64,000 nucleotides of DNA from GCA-002050365 sp038235165 (GCA_038235165.1 JBBSUG010000001.1:1-64000); one strand, 5' to 3'; positions 34,799 to 44,174 are shown, numbered from the stretch's first letter. The notes: a model not told the origin generated them from the sequence alone. Numbers and translations: made by a program.

Positions 34799-35227
34799 TC
34801 ACGGGCATTCAAGCACATTATCGGCAAAGGGATAATCCTGCACTTCGTTCATATGGTAAATTTGCAAATGTCCATAACCTTTTCTCGGCTTGGCTTCTAT
34901 CACTATATTGCGGGATTGTTCGGATTCGTCGGCGTGAAGCCGTCGTGTTAAACTTTTTATCAGTTTTTCTGCAACTTTCAAATTTGAATCTTTTCTGTTT
35001 CCTGGTGAAATGACAAAAACAGTGTATGGCGGAAAACCGCTTTTGGTTATTACTAATTTATTTCTAGTTTGAACATCTAAGACATCCAATATCAATTTAA
35101 TATATTCACAGTTTATTGGTTGTTCTTTAACTTTATTTTGCGCCTGCACATTCCACGAAAGAATGAAAACAATTGCCAATGTCAGCAAAATATACGGACG
35201 ATTAGTGGCAGTCAACTTCTTATTCAT
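34799..35227 (-). CDS. Exported protein of unknown function
   Basis: From ATG 35227 the 142-residue product begins with a signal peptide (about 10-30, ending NVQAQ). The mature part has two Cys (about residues 40 and 141), perhaps a disulfide, and a SFPPYTVFVISPGN-like strand. It is AT-rich. No family is recognised. The frame continues to 35257, but the additional codons would place ten residues before the signal peptide. Confidence 0.55.
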   Translation of the reverse strand: MNKKLTATNRPYILLTLAIVFILSWNVQAQNKVKEQPINCEYIKLILDVLDVQTRNKLVITKSGFPPYTVFVISPGNRKDSNLKVAEKLIKSLTRRLHADESEQSRNIVIEAKPRKGYGHLQIYHMNEVQDYPFADNVLECP

Positions 35228-35269
35228 AAGCATTGACGCAAAAACACATTTGACCAAATTATTTTGCAG

Positions 35270-35347
35270 ATGGAGCGCAGGCAGCCTTGCCTGCGTATAT
35301 AGTCAATACAAAAGGAAAACACGCAGGCAAGGCTGCCTGCGCTCCAT
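35270..35347. repeat. 27-bp perfect inverted repeat element
   Basis: ATGGAGCGCAGGCAGCCTTG followed by CCTGCGT (35270-35296) is repeated exactly in reverse complement at 35321-35347, with a 24-bp AT-rich centre. Its GGAGCGC outer end recalls the ends of the elements at 10968 and 55242, but the inner part differs. It lies upstream of the 35227 gene and could form a cruciform or RNA hairpin. Confidence 0.85.
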
Positions 35348-35460
35348 TTAACCTACACTATTCTTATTCGAGGACTTATTTACGAACGACAATTTTAGGA
35401 TGAAAACCGCTCTTATGATTGCCCAAACACAGAATTGACTTTCAAAATTGCCGCAAAGTA

Positions 35461-35985
35461 TCATTTCGCTTTCTTCAAACTAAAAGTTCGCGCAATCGAA
35501 TCGGTTTCGTTGCGTGCCGAACGTAGTTTATCGCGGAAACCGTCGAAGCGGAGAACGTAAACAGTCGTGTCGTCGGCTTTGAGAAAATAAAATCTGCCGC
35601 TCATATTGCGTCCCGAACGGACAAATTCGTAATTGAAAACTTTGCCGCTGAATGTGCCGCTAAACTGTTCTTCTTTGCCGGCGACGTAACCGGATAAAAA
35701 TTGGAGTTTTTGTTCTTCATCGCGGATAACGTTGGAAAGAGACTCGCCGGATTTAACCGTCAGTTTGCGAACTTCCAAATGTCCGTCGCGGCGGTCGCCA
35801 TTGACGTATTCGACGTTTGAAATCGTCGCCGACGGTTTAACCGTCATCTTCCAGCTTGATTCCGGCACGTCGAACGTATATTCGACGTTCGGGTCACTGA
35901 AAGTTGCTTGCTGGGCGAATGTCGCAAACGTCAGCAAAAGCAATGTAAGAGCAGAGAATAGAAACGTGACTTTTGTTAATTTCAT
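35461..35985 (-). CDS. Exported protein of unknown function
   Basis: The 174-residue product has a signal peptide (about 1-24, TFAQQ). The mature domain resembles the general PsbP/DUF1795-like layout (YTFDVPESSWKMT near the start, RSARNETDSIARTFSL at the end), a pattern common in periplasmic hypotheticals; the match is weak. It is rich in Ser/Thr/Arg beta strands without cysteines. It stands alone, with an inverted repeat downstream and a degenerate repeat upstream. Confidence 0.6.
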   Translation of the reverse strand: MKLTKVTFLFSALTLLLLTFATFAQQATFSDPNVEYTFDVPESSWKMTVKPSATISNVEYVNGDRRDGHLEVRKLTVKSGESLSNVIRDEEQKLQFLSGYVAGKEEQFSGTFSGKVFNYEFVRSGRNMSGRFYFLKADDTTVYVLRFDGFRDKLRSARNETDSIARTFSLKKAK

Positions 35986-36091
35986 AAAATTTTTATATTT
36001 AATTTGACTGATTATTTAGTAACTTTAACTTATTTGCTTGAAATTTACTAGATTTAAGATGCGCGGTCGTCGTTTGCCGGTTGTCTGCTGC

Positions 36092-36206
36092 AGGAGTGCA
36101 GGCAACTTGCCTGCTGCTAATTTTATGCGGCGTGGAACGGTTAAAAAAATGCTTTTTGAACTTTAGCTGTTTGTGCGGACACGCGCAGACAATCTGCCTG
36201 CACTTC
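36092..36206. repeat. Degenerate inverted repeat around AGTGCAGGCA
   Basis: AGTGCAGGCAACTTGCCTGC (about 36095-36114) faces a GCGCAGACAATCTGCCTGCACT block (about 36183-36205) in inverse orientation with several mismatches. It occupies much of the 317-bp gap 35986-36302, where no gene is visible. It looks like an eroded relative of the inverted repeat at 35270. Confidence 0.55.
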
Positions 36207-36302
36207 GATAATTTTTCGTCTTTTTTTATTTTCGCTGCGTCTAAACGTGCAGATGAGTTTTGATAAGTTTTAGAAGTGACAAACTTTTTCGAGGTAATAA
36301 TA

Positions 36303-38426
36303 ATGACAGACAAATTTTCTTTAATTCACAAATTCACGGCAATTTTTATGCTGTCGGCACTTTTCGCGCCGTTCGGGATAATCGGCGTGAACGCGCAAAC
36401 GATGCAAAAAACGAGTGTTAAATCATTAACCGAAGACCAAAAAATTCTGCACGTTCTCAACCGTTTGGGTTTCGGCACACGTCCGGGCGATGTCGAACGG
36501 GTCAAAGCGACAGGCATTAATAAATACATTGAGCAGCAACTCAATCCGAATTCGATCAGTGACGTGCTTGCCGAAGCGAAGGTTAAAGATTTGGACGTTT
36601 TGAATATGTCGAACGAAGAAATTTTCGCCAAATATCCAACGCCGAACGCCGTTCTGCAGGCGGTTGCCAAAGATAATGGTTTGACTAAAGCTGATGCCGC
36701 GCAGCTCAAACCTAAAAATAATAAAAATAACCTCGACGATGCGGCGAAAGGAGATGCAATGACGACTGACGGGAAAATGATGTCGCCGGACGCGAAAAAC
36801 AACGCGGATAACGCGCAGTTGAGCGATCAGGAACGCCAAAAATTGCAGCAGCAAGTCGCCGACATTTATCAAAAAAACAATCTCGGTCGTCCGCAGCAAA
36901 TCACGCAGCAGTTGGACGCGGCGCGAATTATGCGGGCGGTTTATTCGGAACGACAGCTTCAGGAGCAGATGGTTGATTTCTGGTCAAATCACTTTAATGT
37001 CTATGCCAACAAAGCGGCGGTGCGCTGGTTTCTGCCGGAATATGACCGCGACGTGATTCGTCCGAATGCGCTCGGCAATTTTAAGGATTTATTGACTGCC
37101 ACGGCGAAAAGTCCGGCGATGCTTTATTATCTCGACAATTTTCAATCGGTTTCGCCGAATATGCAGGCGAATAACAATCGCCGCGCTGCCAACCCGCAGC
37201 AGATCGAACGGATGATTAATAATCCGCAAGTCCGCGAAAGAATTAAACAGCGGCGCGGTATTACCGACGAACAGCTTGACCGTCAGATTCAGCAAATGCA
37301 AAACGGTCAAAAATTGAACGCTAATGGTAAAATCGCCAAACCGAAACAGACGCGCGGCATCAACGAAAACTATGCCCGCGAACTGATGGAACTGCACACG
37401 CTCGGCGTTGACGGCGGCTACGCCCAAAAAGACGTGCAGGAAATGGCGCGGTGTTTTACCGGCTGGACGATTATTGACCCGCGCGGCTACCGAAGGATGG
37501 CGGCGAGTTTGGTCAGCGGCAAAGACGACAAACGGGTGGAACGACAGGCACGAACGCTGGGTTTGCCTGCCAATGCGGAAAGCGGCACGTTTTATTTCAA
37601 CGAACGCGCACACGATCCGGGCGAAAAAATCGTTCTCGGTCAAAAAATTAACGAGGGCGGAATGAAAGACGGTTTGAAGGCGATTGACATTCTCGTAGGC
37701 AGTCCGGCAACGGCGAAATTTATCGCCCGTAAATTGGCGGTCAAATTCGTTTCGGATAATCCGAGCGACGCACTGGTCAGCCGCGTGGCTGATACGTTTC
37801 ACAATTCGCAGGGCGACATCAAAACGACGCTTCGCGCACTTTTCACCGACAAAGAATTTTACGCGCCGGACAACTACCGCGCTAAAATCAAAACCCCGTT
37901 TGAAGTCATCGTCAGCGCGATTCGCACGGTCGGCGCGGACACCAACGGTGTGCAAGTTCAGGCTCTGCTGGCGAAAATGGGCGAACCGCTCTACGGCTAC
38001 ATCGCGCCGACCGGCTACCCGGATATGGCGGAAGATTGGGTCAACACGGGTGCGCTGCTCGAACGAATGAACTTTGCCGTCGCGCTGGCAAGCAACCGGA
38101 TTCGCGGCACGAAAGTCAATTTGTCGAAGTATCAGGCAGCAAGTAAAGAAGAGATTTTGAGCAAATCAATCGCCGGTCTGCTCGGCGGCGAAATATCGCC
38201 GAACACGAGAGCGATGCTTTTGAAACAAATTGACCAGCCGCTGATCGAACCGAAATTGAGAGACACGGAAGACGCGGTGATGGAAAATACTTCAATGCAG
38301 ATCGCAAAGGGCAACGGCAAACGCGGCGGCGGTAAACAAGCCCAACTGCTCGCGCCGAGCGGCGACCCGCAGGTTTTCAAAGTCGTCGGTTTGATTTTAG
38401 GTTCGCCTGATTTTCAAAGACAATAA
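36303..38426 (+). CDS. DUF1800 family exported protein
   Basis: The 707-residue product has a signal peptide (about 1-32, IGVNAQ). The DUF1800 fold then starts with HVLNRLGFGTRPGDVERV. Other family marks are AARIMRAVYSERQLQEQMVDFWSNHFNVY, NYARELMELHTLGVDGGYAQKDVQEMARCFTGWTI and TGYPDMAEDWVNTGALLERMNFA. An Asn/Lys/Asp/Met-rich insert lies at about 140-180 and a Gln/Asn/Arg-rich one at about 290-345. DUF1800 genes are nearly always followed by DUF1501, as here; their shared role is unknown but is extracytoplasmic. GAGG precedes the ATG at 36303, preferred over an upstream in-frame start at 36276. Confidence 0.9.
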   Translation: MTDKFSLIHKFTAIFMLSALFAPFGIIGVNAQTMQKTSVKSLTEDQKILHVLNRLGFGTRPGDVERVKATGINKYIEQQLNPNSISDVLAEAKVKDLDVLNMSNEEIFAKYPTPNAVLQAVAKDNGLTKADAAQLKPKNNKNNLDDAAKGDAMTTDGKMMSPDAKNNADNAQLSDQERQKLQQQVADIYQKNNLGRPQQITQQLDAARIMRAVYSERQLQEQMVDFWSNHFNVYANKAAVRWFLPEYDRDVIRPNALGNFKDLLTATAKSPAMLYYLDNFQSVSPNMQANNNRRAANPQQIERMINNPQVRERIKQRRGITDEQLDRQIQQMQNGQKLNANGKIAKPKQTRGINENYARELMELHTLGVDGGYAQKDVQEMARCFTGWTIIDPRGYRRMAASLVSGKDDKRVERQARTLGLPANAESGTFYFNERAHDPGEKIVLGQKINEGGMKDGLKAIDILVGSPATAKFIARKLAVKFVSDNPSDALVSRVADTFHNSQGDIKTTLRALFTDKEFYAPDNYRAKIKTPFEVIVSAIRTVGADTNGVQVQALLAKMGEPLYGYIAPTGYPDMAEDWVNTGALLERMNFAVALASNRIRGTKVNLSKYQAASKEEILSKSIAGLLGGEISPNTRAMLLKQIDQPLIEPKLRDTEDAVMENTSMQIAKGNGKRGGGKQAQLLAPSGDPQVFKVVGLILGSPDFQRQ

Positions 38427-38492
38427 AGCAAATTGGCGGCGGTGTGGAAAAGTTGAATTACTGAATTAGTATCGCCAAATTTGAGTCTTTCT

Positions 38493-38527
38493 CCAATTTG
38501 GAATCTGAAATCTGGAATTTGGAATTG
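38493..38527. repeat. CCAATTTGGAATCTGAAATC-type short repeat
   Basis: Three units in the 119-bp gap between the DUF1800 and DUF1501 genes, ending about 18 bases before the DUF1501 start. Same family as those at 18708, 20232, 22340 and 28552. Confidence 0.75.
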
Positions 38528-38545
38528 TAAAATGAGGTAAATTAT

Positions 38546-39814
38546 ATGGACAGAAGATATTTCTTAAAAGCGAGCGGAATCAGTTTGGCAAGTTTCGGTT
38601 TAATGAGCGTCGCCCCGGAATTTCTGCACCAATTTGCAAGCGCGGCAAGTCTGCCGGCGACGACCGGCGGCTACGGCAAAAAGAAAACTTTAATCACGAT
38701 TTTCCAGCGCGGTGCGGTTGACGGTCTAAATATGGTCGTCCCCTACGGCGAAAGCGAATATTACAATCTGCGAAGTTCGATTGCGATTCAAAAACCGAAT
38801 CAAACTGACGGCGCGGTTGATTTGGACGGCTTTTTCGGACTGCACCCGTCGCTCAAACCGTTTGAGAGTTTTTGGAAGAACAAACAATTGGCAATCGTCC
38901 ATTCTACCGGTTCGCCCGACAACACGCGCTCGCATTTCGACGCGCAGGACTATATGGAATCCGCCACGCCGGGAGTCAAATCAACTAGGGACGGCTGGCT
39001 CAACCGCGTACTGCAAACGCAGTCGGAAAAAGAAGTTTCGCCGTTTCGCGCCGTCGCGCTGAACCCGCAGATTCCGCGCAGTTTGATGGGACGCGCCTCG
39101 ACGATTGCGATGAGCAATCTTGCCGATTTTGCGATCAGTGCGGGCGCATATACGAACACCGTGCAGGGCGGTTTTGAAGGCATCTGGCAGCAAAAATCGG
39201 GTGACGGGCTGGGCGACACCGGCAAAGAAACTTTTGAAGCGGTAAATTATTTGAAAAAAGCCAATCCGTCGCAGTATAAAGCGGAGAATGGGGCGCAGTA
39301 TCCGAACAGCAATTTCGGACGTTCGCTGCTGCAAATCGCGCAGTTGATCAAATCTAACGTCGGTTTGGAAGTCGCTTTTGCCGAAATTGGCGGTTGGGAC
39401 ACGCATTCTAATCAAGGCGGCGCACGCGGTCAGCTTGCCAACAATCTACGCGATTTCGGGCAGGCAATCGCCGCCCTCGCCACCGATTTGGGCAAACAAA
39501 TGGATGATGTCGTCATTTTAACGATGTCGGAATTCGGCAGAACGGCGCACCAGAACGGAACGGGCGGCACCGACCACGGACACGCCAACGCGATGTTCGT
39601 TCTCGGCAATTCGGTCAAAGGCGGAAAAGTTTACGGCGATTGGAAAGGTTTGAAAAACGACCAGCTCAACGAAGGGCGCGATTTGGCTCTGACCACCGAT
39701 TTCCGCGACGTTTTCGGCGAAGTCGCTTTCAAACATCTCGGAAATAAAAATCTCGACAAGGTTTTTCCCGGTTACAGGGCAAACCCGAACAATTTTAGAG
39801 GAGTTCTCGGCTAA
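38546..39814 (+). CDS. DUF1501 family protein with Tat signal
   Basis: The 422-residue product begins MDRRYFLKASG, a twin-arginine motif (RRxFLK), followed by a hydrophobic stretch and an ASA cleavage site near residue 33. It is therefore exported folded, perhaps with a metal. The DUF1501 domain is alkaline-phosphatase/sulfatase-like: GAVDGLNMVVPYGE (about 58-71), HFDAQDYME, WDTHSNQGG (about 280) and MSEFGRTAHQNGTGGTDHGHA (about 330-350). These hold the His/Asp residues expected to bind metal. GAGGT gives the ribosome site. It is the partner of the DUF1800 protein. Confidence 0.92.
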   Translation: MDRRYFLKASGISLASFGLMSVAPEFLHQFASAASLPATTGGYGKKKTLITIFQRGAVDGLNMVVPYGESEYYNLRSSIAIQKPNQTDGAVDLDGFFGLHPSLKPFESFWKNKQLAIVHSTGSPDNTRSHFDAQDYMESATPGVKSTRDGWLNRVLQTQSEKEVSPFRAVALNPQIPRSLMGRASTIAMSNLADFAISAGAYTNTVQGGFEGIWQQKSGDGLGDTGKETFEAVNYLKKANPSQYKAENGAQYPNSNFGRSLLQIAQLIKSNVGLEVAFAEIGGWDTHSNQGGARGQLANNLRDFGQAIAALATDLGKQMDDVVILTMSEFGRTAHQNGTGGTDHGHANAMFVLGNSVKGGKVYGDWKGLKNDQLNEGRDLALTTDFRDVFGEVAFKHLGNKNLDKVFPGYRANPNNFRGVLG

Positions 39815-39836
39815 TTGCCGCCAAGCAAATAAGGGA

Positions 39837-39881
39837 AAAAAGAGAGTCGTCTTTCATTTCGAGAAAGACGACTCTCTTTTT
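39837..39881 (+). terminator. Strong hairpin terminator after the DUF1501 gene
   Basis: A 19-bp perfect stem (AAAAAGAGAGTCGTCTTTC at 39837-39855 with its complement at 39863-39881) and a 7-base loop, then TATTTTT. It ends the DUF1800-DUF1501 transcript. Confidence 0.9.
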
Positions 39882-40170
39882 ATTTTTGAGTTACACAACC
39901 GATTTTGCTTGCGGTGTATTTGCTAATAAAATAGAATGACTGACTGAGAGTTTACCAAAGGCAATTTTTTACAACATAACGCAGCCCAAACGGTCTGCGG
40001 CACATTTTGATAATATCTTTTGTACGGGACTACAACAAAGCGGCTCTCATTCGTAATTTACAAAAGCGTGAAATAACAACAAAAAGTCAAAAAAAGTTTA
40101 TCGGCGGATGCTTTTCAATAAACTTTTTGGTAACGTTTGAAACTTTACGGATCAAAATTTACAACAACTT
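39882..40170. other. Intergenic region upstream of pfkA
   Basis: The gap from the DUF1501 stop to pfkA is about 355 bp, including the terminator at its left end. The remainder is AT-rich and presumably holds the pfkA promoter, but I cannot point to a convincing -35/-10 pair. No gene is seen; a 62-codon frame at 40007 looks accidental. Confidence 0.5.
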
Positions 40171-41277
40171 ATGTACAAAAAAATCGGAATATTAACGGGC
40201 GGCGGCGACGCTCCCGGTTTGAATGCGGTCATTCGTGCGGTGGTCAGAACCGGCATCAGGCGATACGAAATGGAAGTCGTCGGCATCGAAAACAGCTTTG
40301 AAGGGCTGCTTGACGATTCGATGATTCGCCCGCTGTTGACGAAGGATGTGATCGGACTGCTGCCGCGCGGCGGAACGATTCTCGGAACGTGCAATACCGG
40401 AAATTTTTGTCGCTACTCGGACAAGGGCGAAGTGATTTATCCGCCCGAACCGTTTGAACAATCATTGAAAAATATGGAACGGCTCGGCATCGAAGCCCTC
40501 GTTGTTCTCGGCGGCGAGGGAACTTTGGGAATCGCCGAACAATTTCATAAACGAGGGTTTCCCGTTGTCGGCGTACCGAAAACGATTGACAACGATTTGG
40601 CGGCGACCGAATTGACGTTCGGGTTTATGACGGCGATTGATATTGCCACCGAAGCTCTCGACCGGCTGCACACGACCGCCGAATCGCACAACCGCGTGAT
40701 GATTTTGGAAGTGATGGGGCGCAATACCGGCTGGATCGCGCTGCACGCCGGACTAACCGGCAGTGCGGACATAATTTTGATCCCGGAAATACCGTTCGTG
40801 ATGGACAAGATTGTCGAAGCCGTCAAAGCGCGGGATGCGAGCGGTTCGCGGTTTACCAATATCGTTGTTGCCGAAGGCGCGAGCGAACTCGGCGGCGATG
40901 AAATTTATCTGGAAAGCGGGACACATTCCAAAGTCAAACGGCTCGGCGGTATCGGTGAACATCTACGGCTCCAAATTGAAGAAAAAACGGGCAAAGAATC
41001 GCGCACAGTCGTTCTCGGACATCTCCAGCGCGGCGGCAGTCCAAACTCTTTCGACCGGATGCTGGCGACGAATTTCGGCGTGTGCGCCGTTCATTCGCTG
41101 GCGGACGGCGAACTCGGCAGAATGGTCGCACTGAAATCTTCGACCGTCATCACCGTCCCGCTCGAAACGGCGATTGTTGACATTAAAAAAGTCACGCTCG
41201 AAGGACAACTGGTGCGGACGGCACGCGACATCGGAGTTTCCTTCGGCGCACCGGACGAACCGAAATACGTCGTCTAA
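40171..41277 (+). CDS. pfkA: 6-phosphofructokinase
   Basis: Phosphorylates fructose 6-phosphate in glycolysis. The 368-residue sequence has LTGGGDAPGLNAVIR (about 8-22), GGEGTLG (about 111-117), PKTIDNDL (about 133-140), MGRNTGWIALHAG and LGHLQRGGSPNSFDR. The GGEGT motif keeps the glycine (position 104 in E. coli numbering) typical of ATP users. The Lys of PKTIDND is found in PPi-dependent enzymes and in group III ATP enzymes of Actinobacteria. ATP use is more likely, but the phosphoryl donor cannot be settled from sequence alone. The stop is 93 bases before xylG, so the three sugar genes may form one transcript. Confidence 0.92.
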   Translation: MYKKIGILTGGGDAPGLNAVIRAVVRTGIRRYEMEVVGIENSFEGLLDDSMIRPLLTKDVIGLLPRGGTILGTCNTGNFCRYSDKGEVIYPPEPFEQSLKNMERLGIEALVVLGGEGTLGIAEQFHKRGFPVVGVPKTIDNDLAATELTFGFMTAIDIATEALDRLHTTAESHNRVMILEVMGRNTGWIALHAGLTGSADIILIPEIPFVMDKIVEAVKARDASGSRFTNIVVAEGASELGGDEIYLESGTHSKVKRLGGIGEHLRLQIEEKTGKESRTVVLGHLQRGGSPNSFDRMLATNFGVCAVHSLADGELGRMVALKSSTVITVPLETAIVDIKKVTLEGQLVRTARDIGVSFGAPDEPKYVV

Positions 41278-41370
41278 AAACACAGGCGGAACATCAATTA
41301 CAATTGTTGAACCGATTGGATTATTTCGACTCGCAGATATTATGAAAAGTTTATAAACACTTAAAATATT

Positions 41371-42885
41371 ATGGCTCCTATTCTTGAAATGCGGGCAATT
41401 ACCAAAGAATTTCCCGGTGTAAAGGCTTTGGACGGCGTAACGCTCGATCTTTTCGCGGGTGAATTTCATTCGCTTGTCGGCGAAAACGGCGCGGGCAAAT
41501 CCACCTTGATGAAAGTTTTGTCCGGGGTTTATCCTCACGGGACTTACGGCGGCGACATCGTGGTCGAAGGTGAGGTCAAACAATTTAAGACCGTCCGCGA
41601 CGCGGAGAACGCGGGCATCGCCATCATCTTTCAGGAACTCTCCCTGGTCAAAGAATTAACCGTCGCCGAAAACATTTTTTTAGGGCGTGAACCGTCGCGT
41701 TTCGGCGTGATTAATTGGACGGAACTTTACCAGAAAGCTGCTCAATTGCTCAGGGACTTAAACTTGCCGATCAGCGCGAAAACGCCGGTCGGAGAATTGG
41801 GCATCGGTTCACAGCAACTCGTCGAAATCGCTAAAGCGTTATCGCAGAACGCAAAAATTTTGGTTCTCGATGAGCCGACCGCCGCGCTGACCGAATCGGA
41901 AGTCAAAACGCTGTTCGATATTTTGCGAAGCCTGAAAGCCCGTGGTGTCGGAATGATTTATATTTCGCATAAACTCGGCGAAGTTTTCGAGATGTCCGAC
42001 CGCATCAGCGTTTTGCGCGACGGGAAAACCGTCGGAACGAGCGCGGCGCAGGATTTATCAATCGAAAAAGTGATCGCCCAAATGGTCGGGCGCGAAGTCG
42101 GAAATATTTTTCCGACGAGCCACCACGAATTCGGCGAAATTGCGCTCGAAGTCAAAAATCTCTCGGCGTATCAGGCGGAAACCGACAAATTGCTGGTTGA
42201 TAATGTTTCATTCAGCGTCAGAAAAGGCGAGGTTCTCGGCATCTCCGGGCTGATGGGCGCAGGACGAAGTGAACTGTTGATGGCGATTTTCGGCGCGTGG
42301 CGCGGCAGACGTTCAGGCGAAATTCTGGTTGAAGGAAAGCCCGTTTCGATTTCCAATCCGTCCGACGCAATCGAAAACGGCATTGGGTTCGTGACCGAAG
42401 ACCGCAAGCGTTTCGGTTTAATTTTAGATCAAACGATTCTCAACAATATGACGCTCGCCGGACTGAAAAAAATCAGCGGCGCTTTTTTGACCAACCGCGT
42501 CCGCGAAAGTGTTGCGGCGCGACAATCAATGGCTGACCTGCACGTTAAAGCCAACTCGCCGCTGACCGTCACCGGCACATTGTCGGGCGGCAACCAGCAA
42601 AAAGTCGTGCTTGGCAAGTGGCTTTTGACCAAACCGAAAGTTCTTTTTCTCGACGAACCGACGCGCGGCATTGATGTCGGCGCGAAACAGGAAATTTACG
42701 CCAACATCAACGAATTAGCCCAACAGGGTTTGGCAATCGTGATGGTTTCGAGCGAACTGCCCGAAGTTATCGGACTTTCCGACCGCGTGTTGGTTCTGCA
42801 CGAAGGACGTTTAACCGGCGAATTCAAACGTATCGAAGCGACACCTGAATTAGTGATGGCGGCGGCGACGGGAAACATTTTATAG
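41371..42885 (+). CDS. xylG: Xylose-type sugar ABC transporter, double ATP-binding protein
   Basis: The 504-residue ATPase of a CUT2 (ribose/xylose) importer carries two ABC domains. The first has GENGAGKST (about 39-47), QELSLV and ILVLDEPTAALTESE. The second has SGLMGAGRSELL (a relaxed Walker A, as usual in this family), LSGGNQQKV and LFLDEPTRGIDVG. The overall match is to XylG, with the HGTYGGDIVVEG segment typical of the xylose subgroup; other sugars are not excluded. It is followed by the permease gene after 65 bases. No periplasmic sugar-binding gene lies beside them. Confidence 0.9.
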   Translation: MAPILEMRAITKEFPGVKALDGVTLDLFAGEFHSLVGENGAGKSTLMKVLSGVYPHGTYGGDIVVEGEVKQFKTVRDAENAGIAIIFQELSLVKELTVAENIFLGREPSRFGVINWTELYQKAAQLLRDLNLPISAKTPVGELGIGSQQLVEIAKALSQNAKILVLDEPTAALTESEVKTLFDILRSLKARGVGMIYISHKLGEVFEMSDRISVLRDGKTVGTSAAQDLSIEKVIAQMVGREVGNIFPTSHHEFGEIALEVKNLSAYQAETDKLLVDNVSFSVRKGEVLGISGLMGAGRSELLMAIFGAWRGRRSGEILVEGKPVSISNPSDAIENGIGFVTEDRKRFGLILDQTILNNMTLAGLKKISGAFLTNRVRESVAARQSMADLHVKANSPLTVTGTLSGGNQQKVVLGKWLLTKPKVLFLDEPTRGIDVGAKQEIYANINELAQQGLAIVMVSSELPEVIGLSDRVLVLHEGRLTGEFKRIEATPELVMAAATGNIL

Positions 42886-42950
42886 CGAAGGACGGAAAGG
42901 AGAAAGACAAAAAACAGACTTAAAATTTAGGATTATAATCTAACGAAAAT

Positions 42951-44096
42951 ATGAGCGAAATAAAAGAAAACCGTTTCAAAATACAAACATCCTCGCTGCG
43001 GGCTTACACGATGATTGCTGCGCTCGCGCTGATTTGGTTATATTTTCACTGGGCGACCGGCTCGATATTTTTGACTTCGCGTAATTTGTCCAACCTGATG
43101 CTGCAAACATCTGTGACGGGCATCATCGCCGTCGGAATGTTGATGGTTATTATCGCCGGACAAATTGATTTATCGGTCGGTTCGGTGTTGGGTTTCGCCG
43201 GCGCAGTCGCCGCCATTTCGCTGGCGCGTTGGGAATTGGGACTGCCGGCGGCACTGCTTTCGGCGATTATCGTCGGCGGTTTGATCGGGCTGATCCAGGG
43301 AACTTTGACGGCTTACCTGAACATTCCGGCGTTTATTGTCACGCTGGGCGGGTTGCTGGCGTGGCGCGGCGCGGTCAAAGCTATCACGGAATCGGAGACA
43401 ATTCCGATTGCCGACCCCATTTTTAAATCAATCGGGCAGCAGTATATCGAGCCGAATCTCGGCTGGATTTTGGCGGGCATCGCCATTTTATTTGTCATAG
43501 CAATCGCGCTTCGCCGCGCTCAAACGCAAAAAACTTACGGACTCGGCGAAGCCAATTACGCGGGCGAACTTCTCAAAGCGATTCCGACCATCGCTGTCAT
43601 TATCGTGTTTATTTATGTGATGAATTCCTACGCGGGCATCCCGATTCCGGTTTTAATTCTGCTCGCGGTCGCGCTGCTCGGCGTTTTTATTACGAATTTT
43701 ACGACATTCGGACGTTATCTTTACGCCATCGGCGGCAACGCGGACGCGGCGCGTTTGTCCGGCATCAACAACAAACAGACCATTCTCAAAGTTTTTGCAT
43801 TGCTCGGCGCATTGACCGGCGTGGCGGCATTAATTTTTACGGCGCGGGTCGGCAGTGCTGCGCCTGATGCCGGAACACTAAAAGAGCTCGACGCAATCGC
43901 GGCTTGTGTCATCGGCGGCGCGAGTTTGATGGGCGGACGCGGCACGATTTTCGGCGCGTGTTTGGGCGCGTTGATTATGGCGAGTTTGGATAACGGAATG
44001 TCGCTGCTCAACGTCAGAGATTATATGCAGGACATCATCAAAGGCTCAATTTTGGTTGCCGCCGTCGGTCTTGATATGATTGGAAAAAAATCGTAA
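42951..44096 (+). CDS. xylH: Xylose-type sugar ABC transporter permease
   Basis: A 381-residue polytopic membrane protein of the BPD_transp_2 family with about ten or eleven hydrophobic helices. Marks are GQIDLSVGSVLGFAGAVAA (about 67-85), TAYLNIPAFIVTLGGLLAWRG (about 125-145) and YAIGGNADAARLSGIN (about 258-273, the cytosolic loop that contacts the ATPase). GTIFGACLGALIMASLDNGMSLL lies near the end. The length and the extra central helices fit XylH rather than RbsC. It pairs with xylG upstream. Confidence 0.9.
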   Translation: MSEIKENRFKIQTSSLRAYTMIAALALIWLYFHWATGSIFLTSRNLSNLMLQTSVTGIIAVGMLMVIIAGQIDLSVGSVLGFAGAVAAISLARWELGLPAALLSAIIVGGLIGLIQGTLTAYLNIPAFIVTLGGLLAWRGAVKAITESETIPIADPIFKSIGQQYIEPNLGWILAGIAILFVIAIALRRAQTQKTYGLGEANYAGELLKAIPTIAVIIVFIYVMNSYAGIPIPVLILLAVALLGVFITNFTTFGRYLYAIGGNADAARLSGINNKQTILKVFALLGALTGVAALIFTARVGSAAPDAGTLKELDAIAACVIGGASLMGGRGTIFGACLGALIMASLDNGMSLLNVRDYMQDIIKGSILVAAVGLDMIGKKS

Positions 44097-44174
44097 GCAG
44101 ATTTATTTCGCTAATCGGCAGTCAAAAAGAAAAAAGTGCGCTCCCGCAATTGATATTTTTGCTATTCTTTTAAT

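Noticed and set aside
36426..36899. Long minus-strand frames opposite the DUF1800 gene
   Set aside because: Antisense to a conserved coding region, no start signals.
40007..40195. 62-codon frame upstream of pfkA
   Set aside because: Overlaps the pfkA start in another frame and has a random-looking sequence.
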